From contig CP099851.1 in the NCBI GenBank assembly GCA_030062745.1, forward strand, positions 5,829,661 to 5,893,660: a stretch of 64,000 nucleotides of DNA. The letters are read 5' to 3'. Positions 1 through 30,078 of this stretch are shown piece after piece (position 1 is the stretch's first letter; every line of letters starts with the position of its first letter). The stretch comes from Capitulum mitella (lineage: Eukaryota > Arthropoda > Thecostraca > Pollicipedomorpha > Pollicipedidae). The notes under the pieces are model-generated. The model searched no databases and had not been told where the DNA came from. It saw nothing but the letters and a program-made list of their open reading frames with translations. Position numbers and translations under genes: made by a program.

Positions 1-26
1 CAGCCGCAGCGCCCGGCGCTGCTCAC

Positions 27-17218
<17,192 letters not shown>

Positions 17219-20200
17219 CTGCGGAGGACGCAGGACAGTGTGTGTTTCTCTCTGGTCAAGCCTTCCGTCCCGACACGTCGAGCGTCACAGTTATTAACAC
17301 CCCATCCAACGTCACGAAACGAGCCCTTTGGGGATACCGGTTACTAAAACGAGTTCCAGCAATTTTGAGTAGCACTGAAGCGCCATCACGCGAGTTCCAA
17401 GCACCCTTCCAGCGCCAGGGGTGCTGCAATACAACTACAAGACTGCACGGCTGGGGGACACTGAGCTATTCCTACTTCGTTTCTTTCATGTGATGGTTGG
17501 GCATCATCGCATGCATTCAACATCAGCTAAAACCAGCCACTTGGAGGCATGCAGAATTGCTGCACGTCTTTGTTTTTGGTTGCAAGACATCAAATATTGT
17601 CATTTCATTGCCAGAATAATATTCTTTTCCAACCATGATCGAAAATGTTTCCAGGTTATTTCGGTGCATGAGAAAGACATCAAAGCCGCTGCATGCGTAC
17701 ATGTTTGCTACCGTCATTCCAAACCAAGTCATTTCTGGCTCCATTGATACCTGGTAATCAAGCACTCTTCAGGTTTTATTTCACGGTTATTTGTTTTGCT
17801 CGCCATGTCAACGGATCATTTATGTTGAATGCGTAAGAGCTCCGGCAGTACATGACTTTAGCGGATCAATGTCGTGAATATTCACAAATTCCTCATTTGC
17901 ATAACATGTGTTTGATGCTTTGGTTCTAAATCGGTGCTTCAAGTCTACTGCCACTGTAATCGGCCGACTGGCCATTACAAGCACGGTACACGTGCCCTGA
18001 ATTAACCTTATGTCCCGACTCATTGTTAATCGCGACATAACGCATACAGTAACATGACTCATAGAACATGTCCAGCGCGGCGCGGCGCACGAGGTCCAGG
18101 TTTCAACGGCGCCAACAATGGCCTGCCTCTTGGCAACCAAGGCACGCTCACAGGCTCGTGACGCCATTAACTTGGGGGGAGGAGGTTGTGAAGTCAATAG
18201 ATGGCACGGTACGGTTGAAAGTCGCGGACGGCCTGTTTTGGCGCTGGCGTGTTATTGTCGAACCGTCGGCGGCCATCAGCATGGGCGTAACCGCCGGGGG
18301 CTAGGAAGGACATGTCCACTCCGTCTTTGACAAAATGGGCCTTCGTCCCCCGCCCAAATTTTGGTCGGAAAACGCACGTTTTTTTGCCATTTCCCGTTGA
18401 AAATAAGATTCTGGGCCAGATTGCCCCCTCAGGTTCCGATTTCTCCCCCCCCCCCCGATTTCTGGGACGTGGCTACACCCATGGACATCAGCTATGGCCT
18501 CGTAAATCGACAGCAAACTGCGAAGGCTGTGAGGTTATCGCGTCATTGTTTTGTGTCTGGCAGCACAGAGGAAGTTAGACGCAGTTTACGGAGACATCGC
18601 TCTGTACAAAAGGCTAAAGAAAGAACAAACGGCGTCAGTCGTACTTGAAGTCTGCCATCAACTGTAAAACGGCCAACGCTACGGGTTTATTTCCTGTCGT
18701 GTGCAGTGACAATGACGCCTAGGTGTTCCTAATTTTCATCAAATATGCACGCCTGAAAAAGGTTTCGTCCGGAAAAGTAACCGTACCTAGCCGCGCCGTA
18801 CGCTGGCTTAGTTGGTTTATGGGGCTGCATTATGGGGGCCTTGGGACGCTGCCTAGTCACAGACCATAACGTTACGTTTTTTGTTGCTATTCAGCAACCA
18901 GGTGGAGATCTGTTTTTAGATAACTGCGCACAAGTACTGTTCACGCTGCTAAAAACGAAATTTGCGCTTGGTTGAGAACTTGCGACGTTCGTTGAGTTTC
19001 CCACTACAAAGCAGAGCTACTACTGAGCGACGACTGGATTCCCTTTGGTCACCATAAATCTGTGCAGTTTAAACAAGTGAAAGAAGTGGGTATCGGGGAG
19101 TGACCACACCAGTGCATGTTTTGGATTATATACACGTTCCAAAACCTGGATGCTAGGTTGTTTATATAAGTACAAAATGGTAGTAAAAACGGAACTTAAG
19201 AATGATAAAAAAGCAGCGTTAAACAAAGTAAATGAGAAATGATCGTAGAAATTCTGCATGCATTTTGGCTTAGAGAGGCTTTTTGCACCTTTCGGGGCTT
19301 TACAGAACGTACATTGGTGTAACTTCATGAGCAAATAACCAAACATCTGGTATAACGCTTTCCCTCCAAGAAATTGTTTCATGGCGTTCTGCTGAAGAAG
19401 GCCAAAGACTTGACTGGTCGAAAGGCGTTTAGCGTCCCGAAAACCGATCGACTTTACTGGCCGACTAACGTCTTCAGCGCCCTGAAAACCGCCAGACTTC
19501 ATTGGCTGAAACGTTTCAAACGCTCTGGCAAACGCCAGGCTTCGTGGGTCGTGTGATAGAAAACAACTGAGACCTGTTGCAATTTTCGACAACTTCGGTA
19601 ACGCCTGTTTGAATTCCGTTTCATCAGTTTATTTTCTCTCTTCAGTGTTCTGCATCAACAAAATGCTGAATGGAAGCATGGCAGCATCAGTATTTTGCAG
19701 CCGGACAACTGCAAGTTGAAACTGGACGAGCATTGATGACATTGTTTTCTTTTATCACTGAGTAGTTAAAACATATCGTTGAAAACATGTCAGATCTCTA
19801 CAGCCCTGGTCAGAACGAAAAACGAGAATAGTTCTATGGGCACAGAAGCGTCCAGGCTTACACATGGCAGATGACAATGGAAAGCTTATTGCTATTTGGT
19901 TTCTTTTGATTGCACGGTAGTTTTTTTTAGTTTCTTTCATGGAGAGCATAATAACACATGGCCATCTGATCATTCTTAATCTGCGACGTTCTGAAAACTG
20001 CTGAAACAAGTTCTACATATATGGGAGAAATCAGTAAAAATTACCAAGCCTCGTCATCGTGGGAACAATGCTTGATTAAAAACGATTAACGAAACAAGAG
20101 TGATTTCATAATTGCGTATCATAAGCGTATGCTCGTTTTCGATGGATAATTCTAAGTACTGAAAGAAATGCAGAATTTCAGGGTCATGGGCACAATTATT

Positions 20201-23200
20201 TGGTACTTATCCGTTTTACCTGCATTAGCTCGTGCGCTTGAAATATATACACTGATCCGATGCAGTGGTCTTGATCATAGATGCATCAAGAATCCAAGGG
20301 CCGGAAAGTTCCACAGTTGCAAGCCTAAGCCGAAAGCTCAGTCTTCTTGTACATCGAATGATACCCTAATATTTGGACAAAGTTTGAAGATTTCCGTTGC
20401 AGTAAGTGCGGTGGAAGCCATTGCCTCGCTGTTTTGAAGGCTATTGAACGGTGTAATTCACAGTTAATTTGATATGATCCACGAAAGCCGGCAAATGTTT
20501 TACGGAGCGTGAGGCCTTTCATTCTGGCATTATCCGATCCGCGGCTTCTTAACTCTTGCCAATACAGGGGTTTGGTACAATCCCCCTTGAGGTGTTTCAC
20601 CAGTGGCCCCAGAGCGATCGCTTCTATCACTTTGAAATTTTGCATAGGTGAGTCTGCATAGTTTTTACGTACTTTCGAAAAACGAGAGGTTAGCACTCTG
20701 AAAGATCACTAACCTTTGATCTCTTTCTCGAAGGTATATTATTGAGAAATAAATGCACAGCAATAGTTTTCATCAAATATAAACGTTCTTTATACTTTAC
20801 GGTAATAAATCTGAAGATTACACATAGGCGACAGGCCTTTGGCCTTTTTGACCTTTCATCGACCTTGGAGAGGCCATGACGCGATCGGAAACACTGATTT
20901 GCGTAGTAGCAGTAACGAATATTTTCGTATCGTCAGAAGTCGTTCCGGGACCCTCAAAAAACGCGCGATAGATCACGCCTCATGAGAACCAACGAAAACC
21001 AGAATCCACCGATATGACCTCCTTTGAGGTCGCCTGTAAGACTACCGCTTGCCCAAAAGGATTAAGACAGGTATCATTGTGTAGCTGAAGGAACGATTTA
21101 CATGCTCGTTTTTGTTGGTGGCTCTATTACGTCAGGTTTAGAGATGGCTAGGGGGTCACACCCCCGCCGCACTGCCGAACGTAGCTAAATAGCGAATACT
21201 GGCGAAAGTTAACATATTGTTAAATTTAGCACAACTAGGCATAACCCCAACTGGAAGAATTCGTTCAGCAGCGAAGGGAGAGCTTCTCAGAAACTCGTAT
21301 CGGACCTCAGTCTTATGTATGGCTCTTATATATATTTATGTATGGGTCTTATATATAAGTATGCAGTCTTATGTATGTATGTCTCTTATAGAGCGCCCAA
21401 CAGTCATATGATGCCTGCGATCCACAGCTCTGCCGAGAATAAAGTTTCGTTTCTGTTGTACAAATCTTAACTCTACTGTAAACCTAGATACCACGTCCAG
21501 TAAAATCAGCTTTGAAACCGCCGACTGTGATGCATCCAGAATGCAATGCTTTGCTTGTTCAGTCCGTGGTCGGCGGCGTCTTTGTTTGAGTGCGGCCATC
21601 CTAAGCCGCCGCCTGTCTGAATATCCTGTCATCAACTAGAGTAACATGTCCAGTGGGGTTTTGTACTCCACAGTGAATGATGCTTCGGCTGCCATATCGT
21701 TTTTTTAATTTTTCGGCTGTTACGTTATTTCCTTGACATCTTTTCGTTTGTAAGGTGTGAAAGAGAAGCCGGAATGACTGTAAATCTTTTTCTCTGTATT
21801 CTGTGATTCTCGGAGAGACTACTCTTATTAGGCTTGGCAGTGCGTTACGCTGTTGCTATTCGTTTTGAAGTTATATTTTGTCGAGGTGAATACAATATGA
21901 ATTGTCATGAACTGAAAAATGAAAAAATGAAAAATTGGCATGAAGTCGATTCTTTGAAGTAGAGACAGGGGTAACGAAAGATACTATTTTAAGCTTGAGA
22001 GGGACCAGTAAGACACGTACAAATAACTATCACAGCTGGCATACAAATTTTAAGGCTGCGCTTTGATGTAGTCTGAAATGCCGATGGTGGTGACACATCA
22101 TCGGCCAAATGGGCGATTTCGCAATTTTCAGAAGACATTCTCTTATACTGCGAAATGCCTACGCTTTTTTGTTCAGTTGACTGAGACATACAGCCACGAC
22201 CCATCGCTTGATGTGCTGGCCTGAGTGCACCCCCCCGCCAGGTCCCCTGTCGGCTACTGCGGCGGACGCTGACCGATCTGGGACGTCTCGGTGTCACGTC
22301 AACGTCTGACGAGACGTCGACGTGATCCTGCCATCCTGCACAAAGCGTAACGGTTAAAACGATTCAAAAGGAAACGGGAAAACAAAAATAAGTTCGTCAT
22401 TTCTGAGAGATGAATGGTAAAATGAGTGGCGTTCGAACAAATCAAAATCACGATATCGAGTTGAATGTCTCCGCCTCACCGAGTGGCTATACGCTTTCCT
22501 GTTACATGGCTATCTGGCCATCAGACCTCCTGAAGATGACTCGATGTTCCACCAGCCAGAACGGCGTATCTGTGGTACATTTGACTAGAGTGCGCGTTTT
22601 GAAAGCTAAGGCATTATCGTTGCGCTTCGCCAGTAACTCCGGAAACTTGTACCGAACCCGAACCAAGACAGTTAACACTGCTAGACGTCTCTACCGTCTG
22701 ATCTATGCAGCAACGGGGAACTTACAGCATTGTGATGTTGGAGGAGCGTCCTGGCTTCACAATGGGAAGTGTCCTCCTTTCACGGCAGCCGGTGCTGCGG
22801 CATCAGCTGTGACTACAGCATCAGCGCACCGTCGTCGAAGGCGCCGTCGGAGTCACCTCTGGCTCGGTCCGGACGCCTCAGCTGGGTGTCGGGCCTGCAG
22901 GTGTGACGCCGGGTCAGGCCAGGTCGCCCGTCAGGGATGTCAGATCGGACGACACACTGCCATCTAAGGCCAGATCGGCCGGCGGCAGGCCAGTTCAAAT
23001 CAGATACCTCGGAGGAAGGTCAGCCTAACCACAGGCCATCCAGAATCGCACCCGAGGCCACGTCACCCCGACCTGGGGAGGGCGGAGCCGGCAGTACCGG
23101 ATGCCTGCCCCGCTGCCCCCGTCACTGTCGGCGAAGGTGGAGCCGGCAGCGCCGGCCGACAGCGCCGCACCGGCGCCCCCGCCTGCCGTTGCCGCTGGCG

Positions 23201-26200
23201 ACCACAACGCAACGACGCTGGCTGTTCGATTACGAGCCGAAGCGCGGGCTTAACGGCGGCGATCACGCCAGCGCATCACGCCATTGCGAGGCCGAGCCGT
23301 TGTGCAGTCGAGCCACGGGGCAGCCTAGCTACCGCTTTGTGACGTCACGGGGCACGGACCGCTTTGTCGGGGTCCGGGCGGGCTGTCCAGGTTTTGGTGT
23401 TGTGAGCTGTGAAGGGCAAGGCCGCCCGTCTTGTTCCTAGCTCGTGGGACCGCGGTCGGAGGTCCGTTCAGACCCCGTCTCCCCAGCCCGGGTTTGGGGG
23501 ACCCCTTTGTTCAGACCCCGTCTCCCCGGCCTGTGTTTTGAAGGGACCCACTTTGTTCAGGTCTCGTCGCCACTGGCTGTGGTCATTAAGGATGCGCTGC
23601 TCTGTTCGGCCTCTTTGTTTAGTGCTGCTTTGTTCAGTGCGGGATGCGCCAGCGCACGTCTGCACCGGCCGCGTCTCCGCTCGACGATCATGACGGCATT
23701 CCATGCACTCTCACCTCCACGACCCGGAGCAGCGGCCAGCGCGCTCCCCGTCCCCTCCTTACCCCTCCCCCCTCGCCCACCTGCCGCACACCACCTGTCG
23801 TATTCACCAGTGGGCCGTTCGTTTTTGTTTCTCAGCAGCTGGCGACCGTTAGCAGCTGGTCCCCACCAAGGCAGCTCAACGCCGGCTGCCGAATGCTGGT
23901 AACATGGCCGCCTCCGGGGGCCGGCGCACTCACGACCAACCCCTGGGTCGAACGCAGACCTCCACAAAAACTACCGCCGCCGGTGACGTCAGCGCACGAC
24001 CCTGACGTCACGCGGACCGAAATAGCTCGTCGGCGGACACGATGCTCGAGGTTCCAATGTCCTCTACTTGCCTGTTTTCTCCACTTCTCTGGCGCGGTTT
24101 CAGGCTCACTCAGACTCGCCGGCGTGTCCCGCTCCGATTGATTTGGGCAACACGGAATGCCACAGCCACGGGGCCGGCATTTCCTTTCTCAAAATCTCGC
24201 AGCTTTGTACGTCGCACGGACGCCATTTGGCTGCGGTGCGAGTTTCAGCGTTCGGCATTCCCTGGATTGCTCGGGGTCGCTTCATACCGAGCGTGCATTC
24301 CCTAGGACGGCGACTGGGGAAGGCGGGGGCTAGTGCTCACGTGCTGAGCAAGCTGGCTCGCGATCAGATCGATAGAACAGTCTGTCACATCATCGCGGCG
24401 ACATACTGCATCGCGCATTGTGATTACCATACATGTACTGACGCGGGAGCAATTTGGGAAAATATCCGTCCGTAACGTTTTTGTTTTTTTACATTTCGTG
24501 TCAAATTGAAGTCGGCAATACTGTTGATTCAATTGAAATGTTGGTATTCAAATAAATAAATACTTTTAAAGGCACGCTTTATGAAACTTGACGCTTCGAG
24601 GGCCCGCGATTTTTTCATTCATAGCTGAGTTGCAGTAATCTGCCATTTTATTTTAGGTTTAGTTTGTCAGTCAACGTTAGTGCCTACGGCAGCACGATGA
24701 TAACAATTTGCTGTTAGCGTAAGGATGATGACGTGACGCCACTGTGTGCAAATATCAATCATGATTGATACATTGGCGGAGATGCTAGCACGTCAATTTA
24801 TGCGACGTGAGGCAGCAATACGGTCCAAATGAAATGCGAAGAATAATGTAGATGATGCGCCACGATGATAAGCAAACATTGGCTGACGTGTTGAGACACT
24901 GTCAGGGGCGTAAATGTTTTTGGTATGGATTTTGCGTACCGACGGAAGACACTGATGTGGAATTTCATGAAAATATCTTGACCCGTTCGTGTGTTTTCTT
25001 GCTTTACAAAATTAAGCACTGTTAACATGTTATCAATGTTACGTTTTAGCATTTGATGAATTTATCTTTTCGGTACCAAACTTTGTTCTTATGCTACACC
25101 TATGGACACTTCATACCAGATTGAGGGATCTGGTATCATGAGAAACATTAAAAATAGAAAGAAATATATATCTCAACTGACCAGCAACGAAAAAGGAGAA
25201 CTGAATGCAAGTAATACAAATGCGAAGTAGTTCCAATCCGTTTTTGCGTTTTTACTGGGGGGGGGGGCAAAAGCCATTCACTGGGGGACAGTTCTCATCA
25301 CTAGGGGAATTCCCCCCCCTCCCAGTTAACATGCTATCAGAAGTCTTAACTGACGCTCATGCCGGGACCGCCATTTTGCGAATTTATGTAACTTGACGGG
25401 AGGCTCATCAAGCTCGTCACATCGTTACTCAAGATGTCATCAAAATAGGAATGAAAGCGATTAAGTCCATGGATATAACTTAAATGTAAACTGGGGATGC
25501 AGGAGCATGCCAAGCTTTTCGAAGAAGAGCTGAAGTCTATGACACTTTAAAGAAGGGATGGGGTTTGAGCTCGCTTGACCCGACGGACTTGACCAAGTTT
25601 GTTTAGATCGCGCGGTTTGGAGAATAACCACCCGGAATATTGTGCAAATGCATTTATACAATGACCCTCCCTCAAAAATTCATTGCAATTGGTTGAAAAG
25701 ATCAGGAGATAGGGGGACGGAAATATGCGTCCCTCGACCGTGCGAGCAGGCCTCCATGGCGTTAACGTTCAAATCAACACTACTTAAGGAAAGAATGGAC
25801 CTAAGAGCGGCAAAATAGTACGGCCAAAAATAGCAACACACGTAAAATAGTGCGGAAATGGTCGCTCAGAGCAGCAGTTAGTAGATCCAAGCTGCTAATT
25901 ACAAACTTGGATTTCATTATCGCTATCCGTCGCCAGTGTGCGCCACTGACTATTTATCAGGAAAATGGATCTTGCGATTTTAAAACAGGTTGGTGAAAAG
26001 AGTAAAAATGTGTTTTGACAGATTTTAATATGAACGTTTACCTAAAACTATGGGGGAGCAAAAACATAGTTTTGCCCAGCTTTGCTGAGGGGGTGATTGC
26101 CTATTTTGCCCTCCCCCGTTCCGCCTAGGACATGTCAAACTGTCCGGATACTGTTGCTCACAAATCTAAATCGAGAGATTGACAGGTCCTTAGGTTGTCA

Positions 26201-26639
26201 AAGGGTAGCTTCGCCAAACTTGTTCCGGCCACACCTCTTAATCAAACGTCATTTGCTCTGACAACAGGTTTCATCCAACACCTACAGAACCGCTCAACTT
26301 CAATGTTTGTTACTTCTGACGTTTTCTTAATTGTTCCAAAACCCTTCATCCCATGCACACAGAGACACTGGAACTCCTCGTCAGTTAGAGGGCCGAAAAG
26401 CATTTTGGGTCATTTCTTTTCAGTCAGCGCCCGGGTCAATGTCAAATTCCAAAAAAGTTGGGGGGCTGAGGCCCCCCGGCCCCATGGCTCCCGCGCCTGA
26501 GTGCATTTGCATACACATGGTGGAAATGCTCGGAAAAGGAAGCGTGGACTGACGTAGCGGACAGCACCACGTGGTCGTTTTTCCCCAGGATGACGAAGAG
26601 TTGGCCAACCGTTCATCCCATCCAGGGGCCGTGGCTTTG
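17219..26639. other. No supported gene; possible upstream exons of the coiled-coil gene
   Basis: The missing 5' exons of the coiled-coil gene should lie here, but I could not identify them. The interval 22780-24350 is strongly GC- and CpG-rich and could be a promoter or CpG island; its open frames on both strands carry no recognisable domain. There is a 45-bp tandem repeat at 19395-19560. C-rich and G-rich runs at 18450, 25258 and 26460 resemble remnants of short mobile elements. Confidence 0.4.
19395..19560. repeat. 45-bp tandem repeat, about 3.5 copies
   Basis: Units share GACTT.ACTGGCCGA..., a CGTTT or CGTCT block, and the GAAAACCG or CAAACGCC block. The period is 45 bp, so the 190-codon minus-strand frame through it contains 15-residue repeats. 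That frame has no known domain, and I do not call it a gene. Confidence 0.7.
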
Positions 26640-26860
26640 TGAGGAATGGAACGTTCCAGCAGCATGCTTGCGGCACCCGCGCTTGCGCAGCGTTCTAGAA
26701 TGACGTCATTTCCTTTCCCCCAGGCCGCCAATCAGAGCAGCCGTATTATTTCTCCTAGCCGTCTCTCGAAATTTGATTGGCTGTTTTCCCGGCTCTCATA
26801 ATTATCGGTGTGCCGTGCGTCTCCGATATGCGAGGGAAACCGGCGTTCTCTTGCCGGCCG
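26640..26860 (+). promoter_or_regulatory. Promoter region of the Hsc70 gene
   Basis: A cluster of motifs lies upstream of the likely first exon: GGAACGTTCC (26648-26657) and TTCTAGAA (26693-26700), which are inverted GAA/TTC units of heat-shock elements; a perfect CRE TGACGTCA (26701-26708); and two CCAAT boxes in opposite orientation (CCAATCAG at 26728 and GATTGG at 26775). No clear TATA box is seen. The mix fits a constitutively active, mildly heat-responsive cognate gene. The start site itself is not determined. Confidence 0.6.
26693..26700. promoter_or_regulatory. Heat-shock element core TTCTAGAA
   Basis: A perfect tail-to-tail pair of HSF half-sites, directly next to the CRE octamer. 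A second palindrome, GGAACGTTCC, is 36 bp upstream. There are only two half-sites in each, fewer than in strongly inducible hsp70 promoters. Confidence 0.55.
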
Positions 26861-26943
26861 AGAACCAGACGAGGAGGTTCATTGTCGCTGCGCGGGTTGC
26901 AGTCTACCTGAAATTCTCTCCACTTGTACTCACAGCTTGCCAG
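26790..26943 (+). other. Likely 5'-UTR exon of Hsc70 (start approximate)
   Basis: GC-rich transcript leader between the promoter motifs and a donor CCAG/GTGGGT at 26944. It is inferred from the acceptor TGCTGGTTTCAG that ends one base before the Hsc70 ATG, which implies an upstream non-coding exon. The left edge is a guess. Confidence 0.4.
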
Positions 26944-27719
26944 GTGGGTCAGAGTGGCAGTGGTGTGTCAGTGAGTGTCCGAAAAAAGCTTTTCGGGGTG
27001 TACTTGATCATTCACTGTCGTTATCTTGATGTATTTAGCTAAATATTAAATCTAGAGGCGTTTTGCTTACCTTGTAAAGCGTTGCTGGAAAAACGACGGA
27101 TTTTTTCCATTCAGTTTTTTTTACATATAATTTAGTTACAATACTGGCATGGAAGCTGGAATGATTCTGTGCTACCAAACTTTCAGTATATTTGGCTGGA
27201 CTGTCCACCCTAGATATAGCTGCTCTGAATATGGGTAACTGATAGCTATATCAATAGGAATCCCAAAAACAATACACATGGAGGGTGAGGGATGGAGGTG
27301 GTGATGCATTTGCCATGCATTGTCAAACTCTGGGAGGATTGAGCTTTATTGTGCTACACCTTTGTCTGTGGAAAAATTATGATGCACATGTATTTGCTAC
27401 TGTGCTTGATGTAAGCTTCAGATTTTTGACATTCTCACAGCTTGTTTCCCATTGACTGGTAGTCAAAAGCTAACAGTACCAAATCTGAAACAGTGTTACA
27501 TAATTTCAGTGCATTATTCATTCCAGTCATTTATCATGTGACAGTATTGGTCATCTAATAAATTTTTGTCTGGAAAGTAGCTGGTCTGTAATTTAGCACA
27601 TTTTGTGCAGTTTTCATGGTAGATATGATTTGGTCATGTGTACAACATTCCTTTGCATAGTACTAATGCATAATACTATAAATATGCATACTTATTCCTG
27701 GAGTACACACATTTCTTGA

Positions 27720-29200
27720 AAATCATTCCTCCCACATATTATGGTCTATGTCTGGCTTGCTGTAAGATGCTTTTGTGATATCTGGAAAATTACCCTCAGC
27801 ACATGGGTAATCTTTATTAAGTGCCCCACCACGGTCAGAATCCAAGGTTTTGCAAATGTAAATGTTCATGGTGTCACAGAAGTCGAAATACAACTTCCAC
27901 GGGAGTACTGAAATCATTTTTCTCTGCAATTTAGGGATGCTGTCATTGGGTATTGGGGCGAAAGATCGTATGGCAAAAGATGGTAAACAAAGGTCGTAAG
28001 GCGTAAAATTGTATAAGACAAACATTGAAAAAAGGACGGAAAAGTTGCGCCGAAGGCGCGGCATAGGATAATGGAGGTCGCAGGCCAATAAAGGGTGCAA
28101 TCGGACTTGGCCCCGTCAAACAAAGGGGTTAGGTCGCGCGAAGTGCGGTATTAGGTTATGTCTGTAAAGGGATCGTATGCTGAGCATGTTACGGTACCGT
28201 ACGGCAAAAGATGGTATGAGATAAATATCAAAGGACAAACGTTGCGCCGTAGGCGCGGTATAGGATGCCGGAGACCGTAGTCCGATACGAGGGTGCGATC
28301 GGACTTGGCTCTGTCCGGCAAAGGCGTTAGGTCGCGCGAAACGCGATATTAGGTTATAGCTAAAAATGTCCTGTTTCCCGTTGTATTACAAAAGATCATC
28401 GGGCAAAAGATCGTATGAGATAAACACCAAAGGACAAATGTTGCACCGAAGGCGCAACTCCGCGCCGGGGGCGCGGTATAGGATACTAGAGGCTGCAGGC
28501 CGATCGGAGGATGCGATCAGACTTGGCTCTGCATACCAGACAGGCTAAGTCTCGCGAAGCGCAGTATTAGGTTATATCTAACTAGGTCCCATTTAGCTAT
28601 AACGTAATAATTAGGTTGTAAGGTTGCAGTCCAGTGGTTATAGGGTTAATTAGGTAATAGAGCACAACACTCATTAGGCTATAAGGTTGTATTCCAATTA
28701 ATTACAAGGTTATAATCCTGTTAGAGTATATGTAAATAGGCCATATTTAGATATAACCGTAAGGAGAATTTATATGTAACCGTTGGGATTGCGCTTCGCG
28801 CGACCTTACCTCTTTGTTGGACGGAGCCAAATCTGGTCGCACCCTGTTATCGCACCCTGATACCCTGCTATGCGGCCTCTAGCATCCTCTACAGCGCCTC
28901 CGGCGTGGGGTTGCGCCTTCGGTGCAACATTTGTCCTTTGATATTTATCTCATGCGATTATTTCCCTTACGATCTTTTGCTTACCGTTTTTCGTCATGCG
29001 ATCTTTCACCCAGTTACCCAACAATGGTCCCATTAAACTGGGAAGAAAAATGATTGTAGTGCATCCAAGGAACTTGTACTTCTACTTCCGTGACGTCACG
29101 AGCGTTTACGTTTGTAGCGTAAAATCTTTCTGCAAACCTAGGATTTTGGCCAAAGTGGTATATTTGGAAAAGATTACCAGCACATTTCTCATTTAGTGTT
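27720..29200. mobile_element. Inverted-repeat element in the Hsc70 5'-UTR intron
   Basis: Three direct copies of a unit of roughly 170-200 bp (about 27957-28160, 28195-28365, 28392-28590) share GGCAAAAGATCGTATGAGAT, a GCGCCGAAGGCGCGG hairpin, CGATCGGACTTGGCTC and TTAGGTCGCGCGAA. A fourth copy lies inverted at about 28790-29015. Outside the copies, 27840-27960 and 29010-29135 are also inverted copies of each other. The whole is an imperfect palindrome of about 1.3 kb. Left and right outer blocks give similar peptides (FDFCDTMNIYIC and FYFRDVTSVYVC), but both frames are short. It is probably a foldback or non-autonomous DNA element. Confidence 0.7.
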
Positions 29201-30078
29201 AAATACATTTTAGCAGTGATGAGCAATCCCATCTAGAAAAGACTACAGTTTGGGTGCTTCTTCGAGTTTTCATGCAGTTTGGTATTTTGCTCCCAAAATT
29301 TATGGACTACTTGGCATCAGTTCATTTGGTCTCAAAGAAACGGTGCTACCCTGCACACTCACCCAGTACCCTTATTTTGCAATGATGATTTATGATTGTT
29401 GTGCTTTATCGCACCAAATTCCCAGTGTTGCTCATTCTGGAATATTAATGTGATATCTCTGATGCCTCAGCTCATGATGTGACTGTACAAATAAGTCCCA
29501 TTGTGCACCCTTTAAACATCGTTTGCAGTATTGGTCTATGTACATTGAGGAACAGATTGCTTTATCTCTGTCCACATTGTTTTCATTTTGTCTTCATCAG
29601 CCTCAGGTCTTGAAAGAAAAATTGTAGCATTGGTCTGTGAGTTGAAACATGAAAATTGCACTAACAAAGAAATTCCTTGAATGTAATATCCTGTGGTTTG
29701 TTGTACTGGAGCTTTGTCTGCAAACAGGTTCAGTAATCGAGTGCTGGGGGTGCCACCTTTATTTTTGCTTTGCAGCCATCTTTTCAGAGTAGTTTTGAAT
29801 TAGAGGCTGGCAAGAACATTTTCCAGGTCATTTCCTGGAGAGCAGTCCCTTGTTGACCCTCATGACTGCTTGCAGCTAAGGATGCAAACTTGATTTTATT
29901 CAAGTCTATATTCTGCATTTTGAATGGGCTCCATGTGTGCCACTAATGGCTCTTGCCACAATTGCAAGTGAAATGGCTCCATTCAAGAGACATCTACAGA
30001 TTTCTATGCATTTTGTGTGTTTATCTTGTTTTTGGTCACCACCCCTATTTCTAACCCAGGTTCTCTGCTGGTTTCAGA

